Below, piece by piece: positions 7,305 to 14,166 of a stretch of 15,449 bases of DNA. Position 1 is the stretch's first letter. Every line of letters begins with the position of its first letter. The stretch comes from Chrysochromulina tobinii (Eukaryota; Haptophyta; Prymnesiales; Chrysochromulinaceae), in NCBI GenBank assembly GCA_001275005.1, contig JWZX01000766.1:1-15449 (forward strand), written 5' to 3'. Below the pieces are notes generated by a model that was given only the letters and a program-made list of their open reading frames with translations, ran no database searches and was not told where the DNA came from. The position numbers and the translations under genes were made by a program.

Positions 7305-8228
7305 CTAGCTAGCAGCGGGTCTCCTCTTGAACAAGTCAGAGTCTCTCTCATCTTGGCTGAGGTACCTGTCTCGTGCGTCCATGTCTGCGGCCGACGCGGG
7401 GGCGGTCGCGGCCTGCGATCGCTCGTGTGCGCATAGCTGCGCCTCGGTGAGACCGTCAGACGCCTCGGCGCCAGATGCGGCGACCCTCTCAAGGGGCTGT
7501 ACGAGGCGGGAAGACTTGGCGCCGAAGCCGTTCCCGCCCATGCCCAACCCAAGGCCGCCCTGCTTGCCGCCGCCGCCACCGCCGCCGCGGAATGTAGTGC
7601 CCCTGGCGGCATCTCTTTGCCTGCCCGCGATAGCGCCGCTTCGGTGGCTCTCGGCTGCGTTGCCGGGCGCCTCCACCTCCTCCGAGATGCTCTCCACGAT
7701 GCTCCGCAGAGCGCGCTGCCCCTCAAAATGTGCCGCAGTCCGCATCTTGGCAAATGGGCCCGCAGGCGCGGCCGGTAGCTGGGTTCCTTTGAGGGTGCCT
7801 TGATGGAGCGAGGAGCTGAGCTGCGAGCGCGGGTCCGCGTAGCCGCTGTAGCACTCCGCGTGGTACCGCATCGAAACGCGAGCACCGCGGCGCTCGGTTA
7901 TGGGCTCGCCGATCATAGTGAACGGCATGCGGCACTCGCGGCACTTGTGGCCGAGGTCATTACGCTGCGCCTCCCGGTGCTGGAAGTCCCAATACTGCGT
8001 CATGTCGCCCGCGCCGATGGTCTCCGGATGGCACGCCTCGCTCATCCCGGACACTGACGACGGGTGGAGGGACGGAGCGTGCGAAAATTTGGTCGCCACG
8101 GAGAGAATGTCGGAGAGGTCATCGGCCGCGCCGTCCTCCACCGTTTCAGCTCGCCGCGAGGCACCGGTCGCATTGGCGCGCCCCGTGCGCTGCAGGTGCC
8201 GGTCGTTGCGAGCTGCAAATGACGCCAT
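7305..8228 (-). CDS. C2HC zinc-finger protein, PARP-type or half-LIM-like
   Basis: As a single ORF this is 307 residues. The centre holds a probable zinc site, C96-x2-C99-x23-H123-x2-C126, in the context HKCRECRMPFTMIGE then RYHAECYSGYADPRSQ. Cys-x2-Cys, a spacer and His-x2-Cys is the ligand order of PARP-type fingers and of the first half of a LIM domain; the spacer is shorter than in classic PARP fingers. Residues 1-60 and 160-307 are low complexity, including a Gly tract at 215-234 (RGGGGGGGKQGG) and a charged C-terminus with KRR. The role is unknown; DNA, nick or protein binding is inferred from the fold only. The ATG at 8226-8228 has T at -3. Coding-like sequence further upstream suggests that the real N-terminus may begin in another exon. 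It is divergent from the GT41 gene. Confidence 0.7.
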   Translation of the reverse strand: MASFAARNDRHLQRTGRANATGASRRAETVEDGAADDLSDILSVATKFSHAPSLHPSSVSGMSEACHPETIGAGDMTQYWDFQHREAQRNDLGHKCRECRMPFTMIGEPITERRGARVSMRYHAECYSGYADPRSQLSSSLHQGTLKGTQLPAAPAGPFAKMRTAAHFEGQRALRSIVESISEEVEAPGNAAESHRSGAIAGRQRDAARGTTFRGGGGGGGKQGGLGLGMGGNGFGAKSSRLVQPLERVAASGAEASDGLTEAQLCAHERSQAATAPASAADMDARDRYLSQDERDSDLFKRRPAAS

Positions 8229-8620
8229 GAAAACACTCTAAGCGAATGGACGGACGCGCCGCGACGGCCACCGCCTTCTCGATCAGCGCTGCGATCTCCG
8301 GAAAGGACACGGTGCGCTCGCGCCTCGCTGGGAGGCCGAGACCATCGTTTTCACGAACCTGACAAGCCGGGTGTGAACGTTGTGTGTTGTACGTCTTCGC
8401 ATGGGAAAAGGGAGAGGAACAACTGGTAAACTTGGTCCCTACTGGTAAACCCTGGGAGCCCCATCCCCCCAAACGGCGGAGAGATCCCATACCCAGGGCT
8501 CTCCCTATCCCCCCAATCTGATTCCATGATGGATACCGTACATGTGTTCGACACCTTCACGTTTAGTTCACAGCTGCGTAACTTTGGGCGTCACAAAGGT
8601 CACGTGATTTCCTCTTGTGA
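8229..8620. promoter_or_regulatory. Divergent intergenic region with a candidate extra exon on the minus strand
   Basis: About 390 bases separate the start of the zinc-finger gene (-) from that of the GT41 gene (+). The half next to the minus gene is coding-like on the minus strand (8256-8358). The other half (8380-8620) has no protein-like frame and probably carries promoters for both genes. The 10-mer ACTGGTAAAC occurs twice, at 8422-8431 and 8441-8450. I see no clear TATA box. Confidence 0.35.
8256..8358 (-). other. Candidate upstream exon of the zinc-finger gene
   Basis: Read on the minus strand, the sequence after CAG at 8361-8359 encodes VRENDGLGLPARRERTVSF then PEIAALIEKAVAVAA, with strongly GC-biased third positions that fade at the 3' side. 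A donor GTCCGT at 8255 and an acceptor TTTGCAG ending at 8213 would remove 43 bases. The exon would then join in frame to the main ORF at RNDRHLQRTG, replacing the assigned start. The stretch also overlaps the main ORF in another frame without a stop. This is inference from codon style and splice-like signals. Alternatives are a frameshift in the assembly or chance. Confidence 0.25.
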
Positions 8621-11431
8621 ATGCCCTGCCCGCTGTCAGCCGCCGAGCCGCAAGCCCTCTCCCGCAAAGGTTTCGAGCTCGTGCAGGCCGGCGACGCCGA
8701 GGCGGGGCTCGCATGTCATCTCGCCGCGACGGCGCTCCCGTCGGCCAACGCCTACGACTGGTTTCACCGGGCGCGTGCGGAGCAGCACGTTGGCAAGGAT
8801 GCTGACGCGACCACATCGTATGAGCGCTCGGTGATGTCACCGCGGCCGCCCGTCCTCGAGCCTCAGGCCGCGACGGAGGCTTACTTCCAGCTCGGCAAGC
8901 TCTGGCGTGACCAGCACGACCTCGGCAAGGCGTCGCGCTTCTACACGGCGTCAATCCGGCTTTCGCCCTCGTCAGCGGGCGCGTACATCATGAGCGGCGT
9001 GACGCTGCGTGAGCTCGGCCGCGTGGAGGAGTCCATCGTGCAGTACGGCATCGGCCTTCGCCTGTCCCCGGCCATCCCAGCGGCGCAGTACAACCGCGCA
9101 CAGGCCCTCAAGGAGCTAGGAAGGATGCCCGAGGCCATCAACGGGTTCGCAACGGTGCTGGCGCTCGATCCGGCATTTGCGCTCGCGTACGAGGCCATGG
9201 GCGACGCACACCTCTATGCCGATCGGCCCGACGACGCCACTGCCGCGTTTGCTCACTTTGCAGCCCTCCGCCCGACGGCGGCGGCGGCCCACTATTCCCT
9301 CGGCAAGGCGCACTTTGGGGCGCGCCGGCTCTCCGAGTGCGTGGCGGCGCACTGGCGCGCGCTCGCGTTGCCCGAGGAGGCGGCCGTGCCGCACGCGTAC
9401 GTGCACAACGACCTGGGGAACGCTCTGTCCGAGCTCTCTGGCCGCTCCGACGAGGTGTTGCATCACTACTCCGAGGCCGCGCGCCTGATGCCCTCGTTCG
9501 CCGAGGCTCTCTCCAACGTAGGGACAGGCCTCAAGGAGCGTGGCCGGCACACCGAGGCAGCCGAGCAGTTCCGAAGGGCGATCGGAGCGAAGCCCACCCT
9601 GTGCGAAGCGTACAAGAACCTTGGCTCATCGTATGGTGAGATCGATGGACGGTTGCCGGAGGCGGTAGGCGCCTTCGAAGGGGCGCTGCGCATCAACCCG
9701 CAGTTCTGGCCGTCGCTCTATGCACTCTTGGACACGAAGCAATTTCTGTGCGATTGGCGAGGCCGGCCGGCGCTGCTGGGGCGGCTCGTGACACACCTCG
9801 ATGCCCTCCACTCGCGCCGCCACCTCGGTGCTGGGCCTGACGAGCGAATGCACGGGGGGCTCCCTCCCTTCCAGACGCTGCCCCTACCGCTCCCTCCCGC
9901 CACCCGCATGGCCATCACCCGCAACCGTGCCCGACGTGACATTGCACACGCAGCGGCGACGCCACTGCCCCATCCGATGCGCTGGAGCGCGGTGCCGGAT
10001 GCGCAGAGCGCTGGGAGGAGGATGGTCGATAGCACCTGGCTGCTGACTGGCGGCGGTGGCACGGGCACGGTGGCGGCGACGTCCTCGACCTCCTCCTCGC
10101 CCTCCTCCTCGCCCTCCTCCTCGCCCTCCTCCTCGCCCTCCTCCTCGCCCTCCTCCTCGCCCTCCTCCTCGTCATCCTTGCTGCCGCCCCCGCCCGCAGC
10201 GCTGCGTCTGGGTCTGCTCACAGCCGATTTTGGAGACCATCCGGTTGGCCATGCCCTGCTGCCGTGGGTGGCTGCTCTGCGCGCGCGATCAGGCCTCGAG
10301 GTGATCTGCGTCGCGTCCGACTCGAATGAGAAGAAGCACCCTGGTTCGGCGCTGCGCCGAGCGATCGCGGCGGCTTGCACGGCCTTTTACGACGTCACCG
10401 AGCTTCCTGATGTCGAGGCGGCGCTGCTGATCAACGAGCTTCGCATTCACGTCCTCCTCAACCTCGTCGGACATACCGCGGGCGCTCGCCACGTGCTGAC
10501 TCAATGGCAGCCTGCACCCGTGCAAGGACTGCACTATGGTTACCCCGCCACGACGGCGCTACCGGCGATGGGCTACATGCAGGTCGATCGTGTCGCCACG
10601 CCGCCCGAGCTGCAATCTGACTTCACCGAGCGCCTCGCGTACTTCCCGCACTGCCACTTCATCGCAGTCCATGCCGAGCGCTATCCTCACGTGCAGCGCG
10701 TGACGGCGCACGCACACCCCTGGACGGGCGACAGGCGAGTGATCGCAGCTGACGGAGCGGCCGCTCGCCGCTCGGACTTGGGACTCGGCCCAGTGGGCAG
10801 CCGCCACGACGCCTTCGCCCTCTGCAACTTTAACCAACTGTACAAACTGGATCCGGAGACGTTTGAGGCGTGGGCGAACGCGCTACGTCGGCTGCCGCGT
10901 GCCTTCCTATGGCTCAGTCGGGTGAGTGTGCGCAAGGACACGTCGATGTTCGCCGAGGCCAACCTGCAGCTGGAGGCAGCAGCGCTCGGCATCGACACAC
11001 CTCGCCTTGCCTTCTCGTTCCGATTCGGCGAGAAGGACTACGTGCCCTTCCGCGCACTCGCGGACCTGATGGTCGACAACCGTAACTATAATGCGCACAC
11101 GACGGGTGCGGATACGCTCTGGGCGGGAGTGCCGGCGGTCATGATTGAGGGTGGCCACCTGGCGGGGCGCGCCGGTGCGACCTTCTCGAGTGCCCTCGGT
11201 ACGGCCTCCATGCTGGCTGAGAGCATTCGTGCGTACGAGGATGGCACCTATCTACTCGGCACGGGCCCTGCACGCCTGCATGCGCTGCGCCGCAGGCTGC
11301 TCCAAAAGCGCGGGAGTGCTCCCTTTTTTGACTTGGCGCGGCTCGCCCGTGGGCAGCATCGCCTCGCTACCCTCATGTGGGGCGTCTACGCCGCGGGGCT
11401 TCGGCCGATGCACGTGATCGCATCCAGATGA
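8621..11431 (+). CDS. GT41 protein O-GlcNAc transferase, OGT/SECRET AGENT type
   Basis: This 936-residue protein has the order of nucleocytoplasmic OGT: about nine TPRs (residues about 8-365, for example AAQYNRAQALKELGRMPEAI), then an N-terminal catalytic lobe (CDW near 376 and LRLGLLTADFGDHPVGHALL with His540), and a C-terminal lobe with CNFNQLYKLDPETFEAWAN (Lys742, matching the UDP-phosphate lysine of OGT) and HTTGADTLWAGVP. These motifs match OGT/SEC rather than SPINDLY-type O-fucosyltransferases. OGT moves GlcNAc from UDP-GlcNAc to Ser/Thr of cytoplasmic and nuclear proteins. There is no signal peptide or membrane segment. The end (MWGVYAAGLRPMHVI) matches the family C-terminus, so the gene looks complete. 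An in-frame TGA directly precedes the ATG, fixing 8621 as the earliest start unless there is an upstream exon; -3 is T. A (SSSP)n array is inserted between the start of the catalytic region and the His540 motif. Confidence 0.92.
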   Translation: MPCPLSAAEPQALSRKGFELVQAGDAEAGLACHLAATALPSANAYDWFHRARAEQHVGKDADATTSYERSVMSPRPPVLEPQAATEAYFQLGKLWRDQHDLGKASRFYTASIRLSPSSAGAYIMSGVTLRELGRVEESIVQYGIGLRLSPAIPAAQYNRAQALKELGRMPEAINGFATVLALDPAFALAYEAMGDAHLYADRPDDATAAFAHFAALRPTAAAAHYSLGKAHFGARRLSECVAAHWRALALPEEAAVPHAYVHNDLGNALSELSGRSDEVLHHYSEAARLMPSFAEALSNVGTGLKERGRHTEAAEQFRRAIGAKPTLCEAYKNLGSSYGEIDGRLPEAVGAFEGALRINPQFWPSLYALLDTKQFLCDWRGRPALLGRLVTHLDALHSRRHLGAGPDERMHGGLPPFQTLPLPLPPATRMAITRNRARRDIAHAAATPLPHPMRWSAVPDAQSAGRRMVDSTWLLTGGGGTGTVAATSSTSSSPSSSPSSSPSSSPSSSPSSSPSSSSSLLPPPPAALRLGLLTADFGDHPVGHALLPWVAALRARSGLEVICVASDSNEKKHPGSALRRAIAAACTAFYDVTELPDVEAALLINELRIHVLLNLVGHTAGARHVLTQWQPAPVQGLHYGYPATTALPAMGYMQVDRVATPPELQSDFTERLAYFPHCHFIAVHAERYPHVQRVTAHAHPWTGDRRVIAADGAAARRSDLGLGPVGSRHDAFALCNFNQLYKLDPETFEAWANALRRLPRAFLWLSRVSVRKDTSMFAEANLQLEAAALGIDTPRLAFSFRFGEKDYVPFRALADLMVDNRNYNAHTTGADTLWAGVPAVMIEGGHLAGRAGATFSSALGTASMLAESIRAYEDGTYLLGTGPARLHALRRRLLQKRGSAPFFDLARLARGQHRLATLMWGVYAAGLRPMHVIASR
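10089..10172 (+). repeat. 12-bp tandem repeat encoding (Ser-Ser-Ser-Pro)n in the GT41 gene
   Basis: Six perfect copies of CCTCCTCCTCGC and a seventh with one change run from 10089 to 10172, in frame. They encode alternating SSS and P between residues about 490 and 518. The array sits in the intervening linker of the N-catalytic lobe, before the conserved His540 motif, so it should loop out without breaking the fold. Copy number is likely to vary between strains. Confidence 0.95.
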
Positions 11432-11525
11432 CCGCAAAAGGGGTGCTGGGGCGTGCACTTGGTGCAGCAGCTTCCACCTCTGAGACGGATGGGTCGGCGC
11501 TTCATGTGAATTCACACATCCTCTA

Positions 11526-11788
11526 ATGCGCCTCCCTCTGCTCGACATGAGGCGGTCGCATGAGTCGCCGGCTGCCTTTGCCGAGGAGCTTCGTATCGTG
11601 TGTTATCGCTTTGGCTTCTTTCACAGCAGTGCTATTCACAGCAGGGCCATCGCTTTGGCTTCTTTCAGCTGCGTCACAGGATTCCTGACCACGTGGCGGA
11701 GCGTGCGATGAATGAGGCGCGGCTCTTCGTTGCGAGGCCAGTGGACGAGAAGCAGCGCATCGGGTATACGGCAGCAGTTAGGCAGTAG
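11526..11788 (+). other. Possible small two-exon gene or relic, unrecognised
   Basis: Frame one starts at ATG 11526 and encodes MRLPLLDMRRSHESPAAFAE ELRIV. A second frame encodes IPDHVAERAMNEARLFVARP then VDEKQRIGYTAAVRQ and stops at TAG 11786-11788. Both look like real protein by composition. A GT at about 11600 and a CAG ending near 11680 could join them in phase by removing roughly 80 bases, which contain the 19-bp repeats. I do not recognise the product. It could be the tail of a longer spliced gene, a pseudogene or chance. Confidence 0.2.
11605..11667. repeat. 19-bp direct repeat with a 44-bp period
   Basis: ATCGCTTTGGCTTCTTTCA occurs at 11605-11623 and 11649-11667. The neighbouring CACAGCAG is also partly repeated, so this is probably a local tandem duplication. 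It would lie inside the possible intron of the small ORF described here. Confidence 0.85.
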
Positions 11789-11807
11789 TTCGGCGTTTCG
11801 TGGCTAA

Positions 11808-11927
11808 ATGGCCAATGGTGTGGAGACTACCGCTGGGAAGCCTGATCCGAGAGAGCAGTTCGAGATCGCCGCAGAGGGCTTGAGTCGTGCCGAGATAGAG
11901 AGTCGTGCATACCACGCCGCACATTAG
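11808..11927 (+). CDS. Possible 39-residue small ORF
   Basis: ATG at 11808 (A at -3, G at +4) opens MANGVETTAGKPDPREQFEI then AAEGLSRAEIESRAYHAAH and stops at TAG 11925-11927. An in-frame TAA lies directly upstream, so the ORF is bounded. Its amino acid makeup (soluble, helical second half) looks natural, but 40 codons can arise by chance and no family is recognised. It could instead be another exon of the small frame that ends at 11788. Confidence 0.22.
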   Translation: MANGVETTAGKPDPREQFEIAAEGLSRAEIESRAYHAAH

Positions 11928-12367
11928 ACAAAACCTGTACGCGTATGGACCGTGCACTACACAGTACAGTAGCACATTATTATTTGGAGTTTGGTTGAGA
12001 GGCCACACTGGCACACAGATCGTCACAGCAGATGCAACTGCGGCCTCCAACGTCTCCAAAAGATACGAGAACGTCAAGGGGGAAGTGAGAAGATCAAACC
12101 CTTCGGCTTCGCGCGGTTCGGCTTCTCGGCCCTGTCGCCGCTTCGTCTTGGGCTATTGAGTAATGTAGAACACCGATGGTACAGCAAGCTTATTGTATCG
12201 GGATATGCTTCAAGTAAGGTGTTGCGGGGACAGAACGACATGCTTTTCGGTTTCCGCGGTAACCGCCGACGTTGGGGCCCGTTGCATGCGCGCGGTGAAC
12301 TGTGCGATCGTCTGTCGCTCACATCCGATTCCACTTTTAGCGAGGTGAACACACAGCACTCTGCAGC

Positions 12368-13600
12368 ATGCCGCGCATGCACGGCAGTCTCCATCCCGTC
12401 TGCCGCTGTCCGCAGCCCTCGACTGCCTCGCAAAGGGGCCCCCTCGAAGACATGCAGAACACGCCGTTCGACACAACTTCGGCCTTCGCGTCATATTCAC
12501 GCACCGACGCCCTATCCACGAGGCACTTCAAAGAGATCGTGAAGGACTGGGCGCTGCGTGCGCGCTGTGCGAGAGCGCTTGGAGCTTTCCCGGCTGACGG
12601 TGCGTCCTTCTCATACAATCACCTGGGTGTGTGCATGAGCGCGGCGACCTTCAATCGGGACGCCAGCACATCACTTGTGGCCGCACGGGCGCTGCTCAGT
12701 TCAGGGTTGCCGAGTGACTGCGCTGCAGCAGACGCGGTCATCAAGCAGCTTGCTCGTGCTCCATCTCGCGCCGACGTGCCACTGTGGAGGCAAAGGCCGG
12801 ACGGCCGCCTGCGAAACTTGACCGCCGCCGGACGAACGTTCCACGATCAGCTCGCCGCACAAGGCTACGCACTCATCCCACCATCGTGGGGCCTCGGTGC
12901 ACTTCTCGAGAACGACCAATTGGCAAGCCGGCTGAGATCGAGCCTGGACAAACGCCAAACTCAGGCCGCGGATGGATCGCCCTGCAACAAATGCGGCGCG
13001 TTCGGCAACAGGCCCACCGCCTACCGCAAGCGATGGCTTCCGTGGGAGCATGATGGGCACATACTCCCCCGAGATCGAGCCGGGTGGTACAGCGACTCTG
13101 CCTGGCGCAACGTGACTGCTGCGATAGCTTCGCGTCTCCGACCTGCTGTGCATGCGTACATTGGAAGGGGCGCCGTGAGCGGCATGTGCCGTGTGCTCAT
13201 CTTGCCGGCGCGCAATCTCAGCGCCATCGAGTACCCGTCCGGCCTCTGGCATCACGATCGGTGCGGACGCCGAGTCAAGTGCTTCGTCTTCCTTGAGGAC
13301 GTCCGGCGGGAATCGCACCCGATGCTCCTCGTGCCTGCGTCGCACCGGACCGTGTACTATTCATACTCCCTCTTCGGCGCCTCTCGCTTCAGCGATGAGC
13401 ACGTGGCCGCTCACCAGAAGGCCCCTCGCGCGATGCTCGGCGCATCCGGGGAGGGGTACTGCTTCGATACCAATGGCATCCATCGCGGCACTCTGGACGG
13501 GACGCGCGCTCGCTACAGCATCGTGGTCGAGTTCCATGATGAGCTTCTTGAGCAGGAATTTCGCGAGGCGCGTGTGCCTCGCCCGCCGTTTGGCGAGTAA
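12368..13600 (+). CDS. Phytanoyl-CoA-dioxygenase-like Fe(II)/2-oxoglutarate oxygenase
   Basis: This is a 410-residue protein. The C-terminal half shows the double-stranded beta-helix signature. H295-x-D297 lies in GLWHHDRCGRRVKCFVFLED. After SHPMLLVPASHRTVYYSYSL, the distal H372 and Arg382 appear in TNGIHRGTLDGTRARYS. The His-x-Asp...His triad binds Fe(II) and the Arg, ten residues after the last His, binds 2-oxoglutarate. The spacing of about 75 residues suits the PhyH family. The class hydroxylates small molecules, lipids or peptides using O2 and 2-oxoglutarate; the substrate here cannot be told. The N-terminal 120 residues are not conserved-looking, and a CNKC pair (C206, C209) precedes the core. 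There is no clear signal peptide. ATG 12368 has A at -3; in-frame ATGs follow at 12377 and 12452, so the first 28 residues are uncertain. Confidence 0.8.
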   Translation: MPRMHGSLHPVCRCPQPSTASQRGPLEDMQNTPFDTTSAFASYSRTDALSTRHFKEIVKDWALRARCARALGAFPADGASFSYNHLGVCMSAATFNRDASTSLVAARALLSSGLPSDCAAADAVIKQLARAPSRADVPLWRQRPDGRLRNLTAAGRTFHDQLAAQGYALIPPSWGLGALLENDQLASRLRSSLDKRQTQAADGSPCNKCGAFGNRPTAYRKRWLPWEHDGHILPRDRAGWYSDSAWRNVTAAIASRLRPAVHAYIGRGAVSGMCRVLILPARNLSAIEYPSGLWHHDRCGRRVKCFVFLEDVRRESHPMLLVPASHRTVYYSYSLFGASRFSDEHVAAHQKAPRAMLGASGEGYCFDTNGIHRGTLDGTRARYSIVVEFHDELLEQEFREARVPRPPFGE

Positions 13601-14166
13601 GGGAGTAACCCACGCGACCAAGTACGATTGTACGAAGTTGAGGTGCTCCGCGGGCGGGAAGCGAACGGCACATGGCGCATGTTCGCATGCAGTCACCCAA
13701 GTCCATCCATGAAGTGACGAATGTATTGTGATCACGCATGTATGTCATCTGTCAGCAATTCATCACTAGCCAATTTCAAAGTAGAAAGTTCATTGCGCTA
13801 GTTTGAGAAAGGGTCAGTTGAATCGACACACAAGGTAGAACCGACCAGCCACTATACCATGCAAAACACTTCCCTTTCCCGGCTTTTCACATCGCTCGAT
13901 AAATACCACAAAGCCCATCCTCGGATGACAGTGGTTTAGTGGCCGTTCAAATTGAAAGTGGCTTGTGTGGTAGGGGCTTGTGGTGAGTGAGTGAGTGAGT
14001 TATTGAGACACAGACACACCGTGGAACAATACTCACTCACTCACTCACTCACTCACTCACTCACTCACTCACTCGGCTTGTGGTATTTTCGAGCCTTTGG
14101 TCTGTGGGAAAACGAGAAGTTTGCGCGGGGCACTCGGACGTCCGCGCCGCGAGCGAGCACGGTCTC
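13601..14166. other. Intergenic region with hairpin-forming repeat
   Basis: This region is AT-richer than its surroundings. It holds the 3' flank of the oxygenase gene and the leader of the last gene. A GATAAATA near 13898 is TATA-like. A 26-residue ORF begins at ATG 13859 (MQNTSLSRLFTSLDKYHKAH...) and stops at 13939; it could be an upstream ORF of the next gene if transcription starts before it. The hairpin element at 13975-14083 is the main structure. Confidence 0.45.
13975..14083. repeat. Inverted (GTGA)n/(ACTC)n hairpin flanked by 9-bp direct repeats, MITE-like
   Basis: GAGTGAGTGAGTGAGT at 13985-14000 is perfectly complementary to 14059-14074, the end of an eleven-copy ACTC array (14031-14074). 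The unique loop is about 30 bases when the nearest register pairs. The 9-mer GGCTTGTGG occurs on both sides, at 13975-13983 and 14075-14083, almost exactly abutting the arms. Terminal inverted repeats with flanking short direct repeats are what a small non-autonomous DNA transposon would leave. A microsatellite with chance flanks is the alternative. The element lies about 90 bases upstream of the last gene's ATG, so it may lie in its leader. Confidence 0.6.

Larger units (their letters stand above)
11432..12367. other. Long gap with short direct repeats and unassigned small ORFs
   Basis: Nearly 940 bases lie between the GT41 and oxygenase genes. The first 360 bases include two protein-like small frames (11526-11788 and 11808-11927). 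The second half (11930-12367) has mixed GC content and only unconvincing open frames, such as one through 11991-12542 without a GC-biased third position. The bases just before 12368 contain GCATGC twice, each overlapping an ATG. I see no RNA gene. Confidence 0.4.

Noticed and set aside
9718-10380. Minus-strand frame with an EEEG array opposite the GT41 linker
   Set aside because: It is the reverse of the (SSSP)n codons. The plus frame carries the conserved GT41 motifs.
11991-12542. A 183-codon open frame upstream of and overlapping the oxygenase start
   Set aside because: It begins at TTG, lacks a GC-biased third position, and overlaps the oxygenase in another frame.
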